From Plantibacter auratus (GTDB taxonomy: Bacteria; Actinomycetota; Actinomycetes; Actinomycetales; Microbacteriaceae): a stretch of DNA of 64,000 bases. Both the position numbers and the translations under genes were made by a program. Position 1 is the first letter of the stretch; every line of letters begins with the position of its first letter. This document shows, piece by piece, positions 8,222 to 15,450 of the stretch. The stretch spans positions 186,001-250,000 of the forward strand of contig NZ_JBOBFV010000003.1 in the NCBI RefSeq assembly GCF_050587365.1. Reading direction: 5' to 3'. Under the pieces are notes generated by a model. The model was given only the letters and a program-made list of their open reading frames with translations. It was not told where the DNA came from and did no database searches.

Positions 8222-9015
8222 CGTCCGAACCATCCCCACGTGCGGAAGTACACGAACGCCCCCTGGATCGAGTACCACATCAGCTTCCGGTTGTGATGCG
8301 AACCCTTCGCGAAGTGGTGGTGGATCGTCGCCCCGGGGTAGTACGCGGTCCGGGACACCTGGAGGAAGCGTCGGGTGAGGTCGGCGTCCTCGATGTACAT
8401 GAAGATCCGCTCGTCGAAGAAGCCGACGCGGTGCAGGGTCGAGGTCCGGAGGAACATGAAGCACCCCGAGAGGTAGGGCACGTCGAACATCGTCTTGTTG
8501 TAGTCGTGCGCCGGGTTCTCGTCGATGTCGCGGTACTCGTAGCGGGCCATGCGCTTCGCGACGAGCGGCTTCAGCGGACCGGGCAGGAACCGGCGGGCGA
8601 ACAGGTCGAAGACGGAGGGGTTCCGCTTCACCAGGTACTGGAGGGATCCGTCGGGGTACAGCACCTTCGGCATGACGTGCCCGACCTCGGGGTGCTCGAG
8701 CATGAACTCGTGGAGCTGCTCGATCGCCTCCGGCTCGAAGTACACGTCCGGGTTGACCACCATGTGGAACTTCGAACGCCCGAGGACCTTCGCGATCGCG
8801 AGGTTGTGGGCGGCGCCGAAGCCGGGGTTCGAGGGGTTGTGCAGGTACTCGACCCGCGGGTCGGCCACGAGGTCGCGGAGCTCGTCCGTCGGCGAGTTGT
8901 CGACGAGGTACAGCGTCTCGACGAGCGGGCTCCCGAGGGTCGAGTCGATGGCCGCACGCAGCTTGTCGCGATCGTTCCGGTACATGACGATGCAGGCGGT
9001 CACAGGACGGTCCAC
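8218..9015 (-). CDS. family 2 glycosyltransferase (rhamnosyltransferase-like)
   Basis: A 265-residue GT-A fold enzyme and first gene of the cassette. It begins CIVMYRNDRDKLR, with a YLVDNSPTDEL strand-turn and the acidic metal/nucleotide motif MVVNPDVYFEP near residue 92. FMYIEDADLTRRF near 205 is the catalytic-base region typical of WbbL-like rhamnosyltransferases. The start is GTG with GAGAGGG upstream. It probably adds a sugar to the lipid-linked primer made by the last gene of the operon. Donor sugar cannot be read from sequence. The HAD gene at 9141 is divergent. Confidence 0.87.
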   Translation of the reverse strand: MDRPVTACIVMYRNDRDKLRAAIDSTLGSPLVETLYLVDNSPTDELRDLVADPRVEYLHNPSNPGFGAAHNLAIAKVLGRSKFHMVVNPDVYFEPEAIEQLHEFMLEHPEVGHVMPKVLYPDGSLQYLVKRNPSVFDLFARRFLPGPLKPLVAKRMARYEYRDIDENPAHDYNKTMFDVPYLSGCFMFLRTSTLHRVGFFDERIFMYIEDADLTRRFLQVSRTAYYPGATIHHHFAKGSHHNRKLMWYSIQGAFVYFRTWGWFGR

Positions 9016-9128
9016 GGTTCACCCTCTCCGGCGGCGGGGACGGCACCGCCGAGGCACGACGGACGTGGGCCCGACGCGCCTGGTCAGTCTACGTGCTGCC
9101 CGCGTCCGGTCCTGGGAGCCCAAGGCCG

Positions 9129-9134
9129 CATACT
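9129..9134 (+). promoter_or_regulatory. -10 box of leaderless HAD-hydrolase gene
   Basis: CATACT lies exactly six bases before the GTG at 9141. That spacing puts the transcription start at the start codon, the actinobacterial leaderless arrangement also seen at many other genes in this window. Confidence 0.45.
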
Positions 9135-9140
9135 GGAGTG

Positions 9141-9779
9141 GTGCCAGAGCGTGTGTTCTTCTTCGACTGCGACAAGACCCTGTACGACTACGACTTCCGG
9201 AAACGCCTCCCGGCGCTCTCCCGGTTGACAGGCGTGAGCCAGTATCGGCTCGCGAAGCAATGGTGGGTCGGCGGCCACGAGGCCGCGGCCAACATCGGTG
9301 AGTACCCCACCAGCGACGACTATCTGGCGGTGTTCGCCGAGGTCACCGGATACCCGCTGTCCCTCGAGGAGTGGCGCGAGGCCCGCGCGGCGGCGATGAC
9401 GCCGGTTCCCGGCGTCCTGGCCACCCTCGCCCGTGCCGCGACCCTCGGCACGGTCTCCCTGCTGTCGAACAATCCGATCCCGTTCCGGGACTCCTTCGCG
9501 CAGCTGGCTCCCGAGGCCGCAGCCCTCCTCGGCGAGAACGACCTCGTGTCCGCCGTCCTCGGAGCGGAGAAGCCCGAGCCCCGTGTCTACACCCGCGCGC
9601 TCAGTCGGTACGGCGTCGCACCCGGCCGCACCATGCTCATCGACGACTCCGCGGCCAACTGCGCGGGCGCCGAGGCCGTGGGGATGCACGCGTTCCAACT
9701 GACGAAGGACGCCTCAGGCGCATTCGACGTCGCGGGACTCGACGCCGCGGTCGACGCCTTCGTGGCGGCCACACCCTGA
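9141..9779 (+). CDS. HAD-superfamily hydrolase
   Basis: A 212-residue haloacid-dehalogenase-fold phosphatase of unknown substrate. Motif I is FFFDCDKTLYDYD (nucleophile Asp, general acid Asp two residues on), motif II is the Ser of LLSNNP, motif III is Lys in AEKPEPRVY and motif IV is MLIDDSAANCAGA. The helical cap is inserted after motif I, as in subfamily I pyrimidine 5'-nucleotidase-like proteins. I chose GTG 9141 because it precedes motif I closely and has a leaderless-type promoter; a longer reading from 9093 adds a non-conserved Pro-rich tail. Confidence 0.82.
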   Translation: MPERVFFFDCDKTLYDYDFRKRLPALSRLTGVSQYRLAKQWWVGGHEAAANIGEYPTSDDYLAVFAEVTGYPLSLEEWREARAAAMTPVPGVLATLARAATLGTVSLLSNNPIPFRDSFAQLAPEAAALLGENDLVSAVLGAEKPEPRVYTRALSRYGVAPGRTMLIDDSAANCAGAEAVGMHAFQLTKDASGAFDVAGLDAAVDAFVAATP

Positions 9780-9847
9780 CTCGGCCCACCGGGCGATGCG
9801 TCCCACCGGCCACCGAACCGAACCACGACTCCCTGGACCGAACCATC

Positions 9848-9916
9848 GGTCCCTGAGCTTGTCGAAGGGCGGCGGATCCACGGCTCGGACTCGCCCTTCG
9901 ACAGGCTCAGGGACCG
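9848..9916. repeat. inverted pair of the CCCTGAGCCTGTCGAAGGG repeat, probable two-way terminator
   Basis: Two copies of the same short repeat face each other (9848-9870 and 9893-9916). They can form a stem of about 24 bp with one mismatch and a 22-base loop. The element sits between the convergent HAD gene and prmC, so termination in both directions is likely. Further copies lie at 46821, 47878, 57337 and 61597. Confidence 0.8.
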
Positions 9917-9960
9917 GAAGAGGGGCCTACGGAGCGGAGAAGCGCGGGCTCAACGACGGG

Positions 9961-10884
9961 TCAGCGGATCGCGATGGTGGTGCGGTCGCGGGTGGTGAGG
10001 TCGCGGTGCGTCGCCGCAGCGTGCCAGCCGTCGGCCGTGAGCAGCTCGCGGATGGCCTGCCCCTGGAGTTCACCGTGCTCGATGATGAGCGTGCCGCCCC
10101 GGTGGAGCAGGCGCTGCGCGGTGGTGGACACCTGACGCACCACGTCGAGACCGTCCGGCCCGCCGTACAGCGCGGCCGAGGGGTCGTGGAGACGCACCTC
10201 GGGATCGCGCGGGATCGCGTCGTCCGGGACGTACGGGGGGTTCGAGATCACGACGTCCACCGAGCCGTCGAGCTCGTGAAAGGCGTCGGCGAGGTGCTCG
10301 AAGACCACGGTGGCGTTGTCTGCACCGGATTCGGCGAAGTTCCGTCTCGCCCAGATGAACGCCTCGACCGAGTTCTCGGTCGCGTAGATCGCCGCGTTCG
10401 GGACCTCGGTCGCCATCGCCAGCGCGATCGCTCCACTGCCGGTGCCGAGGTCGACGCCGATGGGCCGAGGGATCGGCACGGCTCGGAGCGCGTCGATCGC
10501 GAACTGCACGACCGACTCGGTCTCGGGGCGCGGGACGAAGACGCCCGGTCCGACCGCGAGTTCCATCGAACGGAACGCGGCGCGACCGGTGATGTGCTGC
10601 AGCGGTTCGCGCGCGGCCCGACGCTCGACCAGCTCGGCGAACACGGTGCGCTCTTCGGCGTCGAGCACGCGGCCGGTGATCGCCGCGGCCTGCACGGCCC
10701 CGCGACCGAGGCCGAGCACGTGTCCGAGGAGCAGCTCGGCGTCGACGTCGGGTGACGGCACGGCCGCGCGGGTGAGGATCTCGACGGCGTGCTGGCGCGC
10801 GAGTTCGACGGTCGCAGGGTGGCCGGCGGACGGGGTGTCTGCGGCGGCGGCGGAAGGGGTGCTGGGCATGAGCGAGGTCATCAT
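9961..10884 (-). CDS. prmC: peptide chain release factor N5-glutamine methyltransferase
   Basis: A 307-residue enzyme that methylates the Gln of the GGQ motif of release factors, here presumably the product of prfA at 14262. It has an N-terminal helical domain, the SAM-binding motif GVDLGTGSGAIALAMA near residue 150 and the diagnostic NPPYVPDD near 220. PRPETE near 125 is also conserved. Two adjacent ATGs (10884 and 10881) and a third at 10869 are possible starts, none with a good ribosome site. TAGGCT at 10916-10921 is a likely -10 box. The usual prfA-prmC linkage is interrupted by cysK, cysE and the ABC-F gene. Confidence 0.93.
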   Translation of the reverse strand: MMTSLMPSTPSAAAADTPSAGHPATVELARQHAVEILTRAAVPSPDVDAELLLGHVLGLGRGAVQAAAITGRVLDAEERTVFAELVERRAAREPLQHITGRAAFRSMELAVGPGVFVPRPETESVVQFAIDALRAVPIPRPIGVDLGTGSGAIALAMATEVPNAAIYATENSVEAFIWARRNFAESGADNATVVFEHLADAFHELDGSVDVVISNPPYVPDDAIPRDPEVRLHDPSAALYGGPDGLDVVRQVSTTAQRLLHRGGTLIIEHGELQGQAIRELLTADGWHAAATHRDLTTRDRTTIAIR

Positions 10885-10994
10885 CTGGGGCGGCCTGGTC
10901 GGGTGGGCCGCACCGAGCCTACCCCACCGCCTCGGTGCGGCCGCGGGCCGGCAACCCTCGTCGTCACACGGGACCCCGCCGATCGACCAGGTCG

Positions 10995-11000
10995 TAGGCT
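10995..11000 (+). promoter_or_regulatory. candidate -10 box of cysK-cysE
   Basis: TAGGCT, 32 bases before the cysK GTG, leaves room for the strong AGGAAGAGGAA ribosome site. The prmC promoter box (TAGGCT at 10916-10921, minus strand) lies in the same divergent gap. No clear -35 was seen. Confidence 0.45.
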
Positions 11001-11032
11001 GAACCGAGCCCCGTTCGAGGAAGAGGAACACC

Positions 11033-11971
11033 GTGACCGGCACCGTCTACACCGACATCACCCAGGCCTACGGCCGCACCCCGCTCGTCCGTCTGAACCG
11101 TATCGCCGAGGGTGTCGGTGCGACCGTCCTGGCGAAGCTGGAGTTCTACAACCCCGGATCGAGTGTCAAGGACCGCCTGGGCATCGCGCTCGTCGATGCG
11201 GCGGAGGCCTCGGGCCAGCTGCAGCCCGGAGGGACCATCGTCGAGTCGACGAGCGGGAACACCGGCATCGCGCTCGCCCTCGTGGGAGCCGCGCGGGGCT
11301 ACCGGGTCATCCTCACGATGCCCGCCTCGATGAGCAAGGAACGCCGGACCCTCCTCCGCGCCTACGGTGCCGAGCTCGTCCTCACCGATCCGACGAAGGG
11401 GATGGCGAACGCCGTGCAGGAGGCGCAGCGCATCGTCGCCGAGAACCCCGGTGCCGTCTGGGTCAGGCAGTTCGAGAACGAGGCGAACCCCGCCATCCAC
11501 CGGCGGACGACCGCACCCGAGATCTGGGAGGACACCGCCGGCACGGTCGACGCGTTCGTCGCGGGCATCGGGACGGGCGGGACGATCACCGGCGTCGGCG
11601 GCTGGCTCCGCGAGCACAACCCCGACGTGCAGATCATCGCCGTGGAACCCGCGGACTCCCCGCTGCTCAGCGAGGGTCGCGCCGGTGGACACAAGATCCA
11701 GGGCATCGGCCCGAACTTCGTGCCCGACATCCTCGACACCTCGTTGTTCAGCGAGATCATCCCGGTCGAGACCGACACGGCCTACGCGACCGCACGACGC
11801 CTCGCGACCGACGACGGCATCATCGGCGGCATGTCCTCCGGCGCCGCGGTGTGGGCGGCCCTCGAGGTCGGACGCCGTCCGGAGATGGCCGGCAAGACCA
11901 TCGTCGTCATCATCCCCGACGCGGGCGAGCGCTACCTGTCGACGACGATGTACGACGACCTGCGCGACTAG
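11033..11971 (+). CDS. cysK: cysteine synthase A (O-acetylserine sulfhydrylase)
   Basis: A 312-residue PLP enzyme converting O-acetylserine and sulfide to cysteine. The PLP lysine is Lys46 in NPGSSVKDR. TSGNTGIALA binds the substrate carboxylate, and the phosphate-binding loop is GIGTGGTITG near residue 180. The start is GTG behind AGGAAGAGGAA. It stands nine bases ahead of cysE, so synthase and serine acetyltransferase are co-transcribed; they normally form the cysteine synthase complex. Length is normal. Confidence 0.97.
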   Translation: MTGTVYTDITQAYGRTPLVRLNRIAEGVGATVLAKLEFYNPGSSVKDRLGIALVDAAEASGQLQPGGTIVESTSGNTGIALALVGAARGYRVILTMPASMSKERRTLLRAYGAELVLTDPTKGMANAVQEAQRIVAENPGAVWVRQFENEANPAIHRRTTAPEIWEDTAGTVDAFVAGIGTGGTITGVGGWLREHNPDVQIIAVEPADSPLLSEGRAGGHKIQGIGPNFVPDILDTSLFSEIIPVETDTAYATARRLATDDGIIGGMSSGAAVWAALEVGRRPEMAGKTIVVIIPDAGERYLSTTMYDDLRD

Positions 11972-11980
11972 GCTCGACGC

Positions 11981-12547
11981 ATGGGAATGCTGTCGCGGGT
12001 CCGCGAGGACATCGGTGCCGCACGCGCACACGATCCGGCGGCCCGCGGCACCATCGAGATCGCGCTCAGCTACTCCGGCCTGCATGCCGTCTGGGCATAC
12101 CGGCTGCACCATCGCCTGTGGCGGCGCGGCTTCCGCACCCTCGCCCGGTTCGGCTCCCAGTTCACCCGGTTCCTCACCGGGATCGAGATCCACCCGGGCG
12201 CCCGGATCGGCAGGCGGTTCTTCATCGACCACGGCATGGGCGTCGTCATCGGCGAGACGGCCGAGGTGGGCGACGACGTCATGATCTTCCACGGCGTGAC
12301 CCTCGGCGGGAAGAGCCGCGGCGTCGGCAAGCGCCACCCGACGATCGGTGACGGCGTCGCCGTCGGCGCCGGGGCGAAGATCCTCGGGCCCATCCTGATC
12401 GGTGCGGGGACCATCGTCGGCGCGAACGCCGTCGTCACCAAGGCCTGCCCACCCCGCAGCCTGCTGCTCGGCGTCCCGGCGGTCGAGCGCCCGCGCGGGA
12501 GCGGCACGCACGGTCTCGCGTTGCTCGATCCCGAGTACCACATCTGA
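11981..12547 (+). CDS. cysE: serine O-acetyltransferase
   Basis: A 188-residue short-form enzyme making O-acetylserine for cysK just upstream. It has a short helical N-terminus and a left-handed beta-helix of hexapeptide repeats, with the catalytic region DHGMGVVIGETAEVG and HGVTLGG. The C-terminus ends in Tyr-His-Ile; a terminal Ile is what CysK's active site binds in the known complex, so complex formation is plausible here. It lacks the long N-terminal domain of the E. coli enzyme, which is common in Gram-positives. Confidence 0.96.
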   Translation: MGMLSRVREDIGAARAHDPAARGTIEIALSYSGLHAVWAYRLHHRLWRRGFRTLARFGSQFTRFLTGIEIHPGARIGRRFFIDHGMGVVIGETAEVGDDVMIFHGVTLGGKSRGVGKRHPTIGDGVAVGAGAKILGPILIGAGTIVGANAVVTKACPPRSLLLGVPAVERPRGSGTHGLALLDPEYHI

Positions 12548-12568
12548 TCCGCGCGAGGTGGGGCGGTC

Positions 12569-12595
12569 CGTCGTCCACGCCTCCCCCGGACGACG
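12569..12595 (+). terminator. hairpin after cysE
   Basis: CGTCGTCC (12569-12576) pairs with GGACGACG (12588-12595) around an 11-base loop. It lies between cysE and the ABC-F gene. There is no T-run, as expected in this GC range, so it may be a weak terminator or stabiliser. Confidence 0.4.
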
Positions 12596-12639
12596 ATCTC
12601 CCGCATCCCACCCGCATCCCCGTTCCTCGAGAGGTCCCC

Positions 12640-14196
12640 ATGAGTCTCATCCGCCTGCACGACGTCACCGTCCGGTTCGAGGAGCGCCCGGTACTCCGCG
12701 ACGTCTTCTTCCGGCTCGAGCCAGGCGACCGGGTCGGGCTCATCGGCCGGAACGGCTCCGGCAAGTCCACCCTCCTGAAGCTCGCCCTCGACCAGCTCCA
12801 GCCGGACTCTGGCACGGTCACCATCGAGGACGGGACGCGGATCGGGTACTTCTCGCAGTTCTCGGAGCTCGACGGCAGCGCCACCATCACCGAGGTCCTC
12901 GAGGGACTCTTCGGTCACATCCACGCCATCGAGGCGGAACTCGCATCCATCGACGCCGCGATCGCCGCCGACCCGGACGACCTCGACGGGATGACGAAGC
13001 TCATCGAACGGCAGGCCGAACTCTTCGAGGAGATGGAGCGCCAAGACGGCTGGGACTACCAGCGCCACATCGACACCGCCCTCACCACGCTCGGCTTCGA
13101 CGCCGCGCGCCGCGTGCTCCCCATCGACTCACTCTCCGGTGGTTGGCGCAACCGCGCGGCGCTCGCGAAGATCCTCCTCGAGCGGCCGGACGTCCTGCTC
13201 CTCGACGAGCCGACGAACTTCCTCGACGTCGCGGGGGTCGAGTGGCTCGAATCCTGGTTCGGCTCGTTCCGCGGCGCGGCGATCGTCGTCTCGCACGACC
13301 GGACCTTCCTCGACGCCGTAGTCACACGCATCGTCGAGGTCGAGAACTTCCACCTCCACGAGTACCCCGGGAGCTTCGACGAGTACGTCGTCCAGAAGCA
13401 GTTCCGGCTCAAGAGCCTCGAGGCGCAGTTCGTCCACGAGTCCGAACTGCTCGCCTTCGAGGCCGAGGGCATCTCGGACCGTCGCGAGGCGGCCAAGGCC
13501 GCCGGGAAGAAGGACCTCTCCTCGCAGCTGGCGAAGATCAAGAAGGCCAGGCCGCCGCGTCCGGTCGACGACATCATCACCGACATCTACGGCGGCCTGC
13601 ACATCAAGGACACGCTCTGCCGGATCCAGGGGCTCACGAAGGCCTACGGCGAGCACACGCTGTTCGACGGACTCGACCTCGAGATCGGCCGCCGCGAACG
13701 CATCGTCGTCCACGGACCGAACGGCGCGGGCAAGTCCACGTTCCTCCGGATCCTCGAGGGCGACGAACGCCCCGACGCCGGTCACGTCACCTGGACCGGC
13801 GGGGTCCGATACGCGTCCTACAACCAGATGGTCGACGAGCTGGACCTCACCGACACGGTGGCGCACGCCGTCGGCGCCATGCCCGACAGCCTCGCCTTCG
13901 CAGCGACGAAGAAGTCGGTGAACCGCTTCCTCGGCATGTTCCAGTTCTCCGACGCCGACCTCAAACAGAAGATCGGCATGCTCTCGGGTGGGCAGCGCGC
14001 CCGCGTCGCCATGGCCCAGTGCCTGCTCTCCGGAGCTTCGGTGCTCCTCCTCGACGAGCCGACGAACCACCTGGACCTCGCGAGCACGCAGGTGATGGAG
14101 CGCGCACTCGTGCACTTCCCCGGCGCCATCGTCGTGGTCAGCCACGACCGGTTCTTCGCCGACAAGGTCGCGACGAAGCGGCTGCGCATCGGCTGA
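12640..14196 (+). CDS. ABC-F family ATP-binding protein (ribosome-associated type)
   Basis: A 518-residue soluble protein with two ATPase domains and no membrane segment, hence ABC-F. Walker A motifs are RNGSGKST near residue 38 and PNGAGKST near 360. Signature motifs are LSGGW near 165 and LSGGQ near 447, and both Walker B regions read LLLDEPTN. The charged interdomain linker (about residues 240-310) reaches the ribosomal P-site in characterised members. Members are translation factors (EttA, Uup) or antibiotic-resistance proteins; the sequence alone does not separate these. GAGAGG precedes the ATG. Confidence 0.92.
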   Translation: MSLIRLHDVTVRFEERPVLRDVFFRLEPGDRVGLIGRNGSGKSTLLKLALDQLQPDSGTVTIEDGTRIGYFSQFSELDGSATITEVLEGLFGHIHAIEAELASIDAAIAADPDDLDGMTKLIERQAELFEEMERQDGWDYQRHIDTALTTLGFDAARRVLPIDSLSGGWRNRAALAKILLERPDVLLLDEPTNFLDVAGVEWLESWFGSFRGAAIVVSHDRTFLDAVVTRIVEVENFHLHEYPGSFDEYVVQKQFRLKSLEAQFVHESELLAFEAEGISDRREAAKAAGKKDLSSQLAKIKKARPPRPVDDIITDIYGGLHIKDTLCRIQGLTKAYGEHTLFDGLDLEIGRRERIVVHGPNGAGKSTFLRILEGDERPDAGHVTWTGGVRYASYNQMVDELDLTDTVAHAVGAMPDSLAFAATKKSVNRFLGMFQFSDADLKQKIGMLSGGQRARVAMAQCLLSGASVLLLDEPTNHLDLASTQVMERALVHFPGAIVVVSHDRFFADKVATKRLRIG

Positions 14197-14204
14197 ACGA
14201 CGAA

Positions 14205-14253
14205 AGCGCAGTCGTGGTCGTCATCCGAGCGGGATGACGACCACGACTGCGCT
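14205..14253. terminator. perfect 22-bp hairpin between convergent ABC-F and prfA genes
   Basis: Bases 14205-14226 pair without mismatch to 14232-14253, leaving a 5-base GAGCG loop. The gap between the two stop codons is only 65 bases and this stem fills most of it. It is symmetrical, so it can terminate transcription from both sides. Confidence 0.85.
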
Positions 14254-14261
14254 CCCGAGTC

Positions 14262-15341
14262 CTAGTCCTGGTCGCCGATGTCGGCCAGGCGTGCCTCCTC
14301 GTCGGCGGTGATCGCCGATTCGATGATCGGCCCGAGCGCGCCGTTCATGACGCCGTCGAGGTTGTACGCCTTGTACCCGGTCCGGTGGTCGGCGATCCGG
14401 TTCTCGGGGAAGTTGTAGGTGCGGATGCGCTCGGAGCGGTCCATCGTGCGGATCTGCGTCTTGCGGGCCGCGCTGTCGAGTGCCGCCTGCTCCTCCTGCT
14501 GACGCGCGAGGATGCGGGCGCGGAGCACGCGCATACCGGCCTCACGGTTCTGCAGCTGGCTCTTCTCGTTCTGCATCGACACCACGATGCCGGTCGGCAG
14601 GTGGGTGATGCGCACCGCGGAGTCCGTGGTGTTGACCGACTGACCGCCGGGGCCGCTCGACCGGTAGACGTCGATCTTCAGGTCGTTCTGGCTGATCTCG
14701 ACCTCCTCCGGCTCATCGACCTCGGGGAAGACGAGGACACCCGTCGTGGAGGTGTGGATGCGGCCCTGGGACTCGGTGGCCGGCACACGCTGCACGCGGT
14801 GCACGCCGCCCTCGTACTTGAGGTGCGCCCAGACCCCCTGCGACGGGTCGGTCGCGTTCGACTTGATCGCCACCTGGACGTCCTTGTAGCCGCCGAGGTC
14901 GCTCTCGGTGCGTTCGAGGAGCTCGGTCTTCCACCCCTTGGACTCCGCGTAGTGCAGGTACATCCGGAGCAGGTCGGCGGCGAAGAGCGCGCTCTCGGCG
15001 CCACCTTCGCCACCCTTGATCTCCATGATGACGTCGCGGCCGTCGTCGGGGTCGCGCGGGATGAGCAGCCGGCGGAGCTTCTCCTGGTTGGTCACCAGCA
15101 GCTCTTCGAGCACCGGCACCTCCTCGGCGAACGCCTCGTCCTCCTTGGCGAGTTCTCGAGCGGCGTCGAGGTCCTCCTGCGTCGCCTGCCAGGTGTGGTA
15201 GGCCGCGATGATCTTCGACAGCTCGGCGTAGCGGCGGTTGATCTTCTTCGACCGTGCGGGGTCGGCGTGGACCGCCGGGTCGGCGAGCTGATCCTGGAGA
15301 TCCTTGTGCTCGGCGACGAGCGTCTCAACTGATTCGAACAT
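14262..15341 (-). CDS. prfA: peptide chain release factor 1
   Basis: A 359-residue class I release factor for UAA and UAG. The catalytic GGQ is at about residue 232 in SSGPGGQSVNTTDS. The stop-codon-recognition loop, with the PxT-type tripeptide of RF1, lies upstream in the VHRVQRVPATESQGRIHTST stretch, where PAT is visible. The N-terminal helical domain and the C-terminal region are of standard length. It follows rho by about 109 bases, the conserved order in actinobacteria. Its methyltransferase prmC lies about 3.4 kb further along. Confidence 0.98.
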   Translation of the reverse strand: MFESVETLVAEHKDLQDQLADPAVHADPARSKKINRRYAELSKIIAAYHTWQATQEDLDAARELAKEDEAFAEEVPVLEELLVTNQEKLRRLLIPRDPDDGRDVIMEIKGGEGGAESALFAADLLRMYLHYAESKGWKTELLERTESDLGGYKDVQVAIKSNATDPSQGVWAHLKYEGGVHRVQRVPATESQGRIHTSTTGVLVFPEVDEPEEVEISQNDLKIDVYRSSGPGGQSVNTTDSAVRITHLPTGIVVSMQNEKSQLQNREAGMRVLRARILARQQEEQAALDSAARKTQIRTMDRSERIRTYNFPENRIADHRTGYKAYNLDGVMNGALGPIIESAITADEEARLADIGDQD

Positions 15342-15450
15342 CGTTCTCTTCCTTCATCACCATCATGCGGCACCGGGGGCGAAACGGGACCGACCCCACC
15401 CGTTCCCGATGCCGGTGCGGCGCGGGTACGGATGGGGTCGGTCGGGACCG

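Noticed and set aside
12640..14196. Antibiotic-resistance ABC-F protein
   Set aside because: The sequence shows an ABC-F fold, but the linker gives no clear resistance signature. Kept as ABC-F without that claim.
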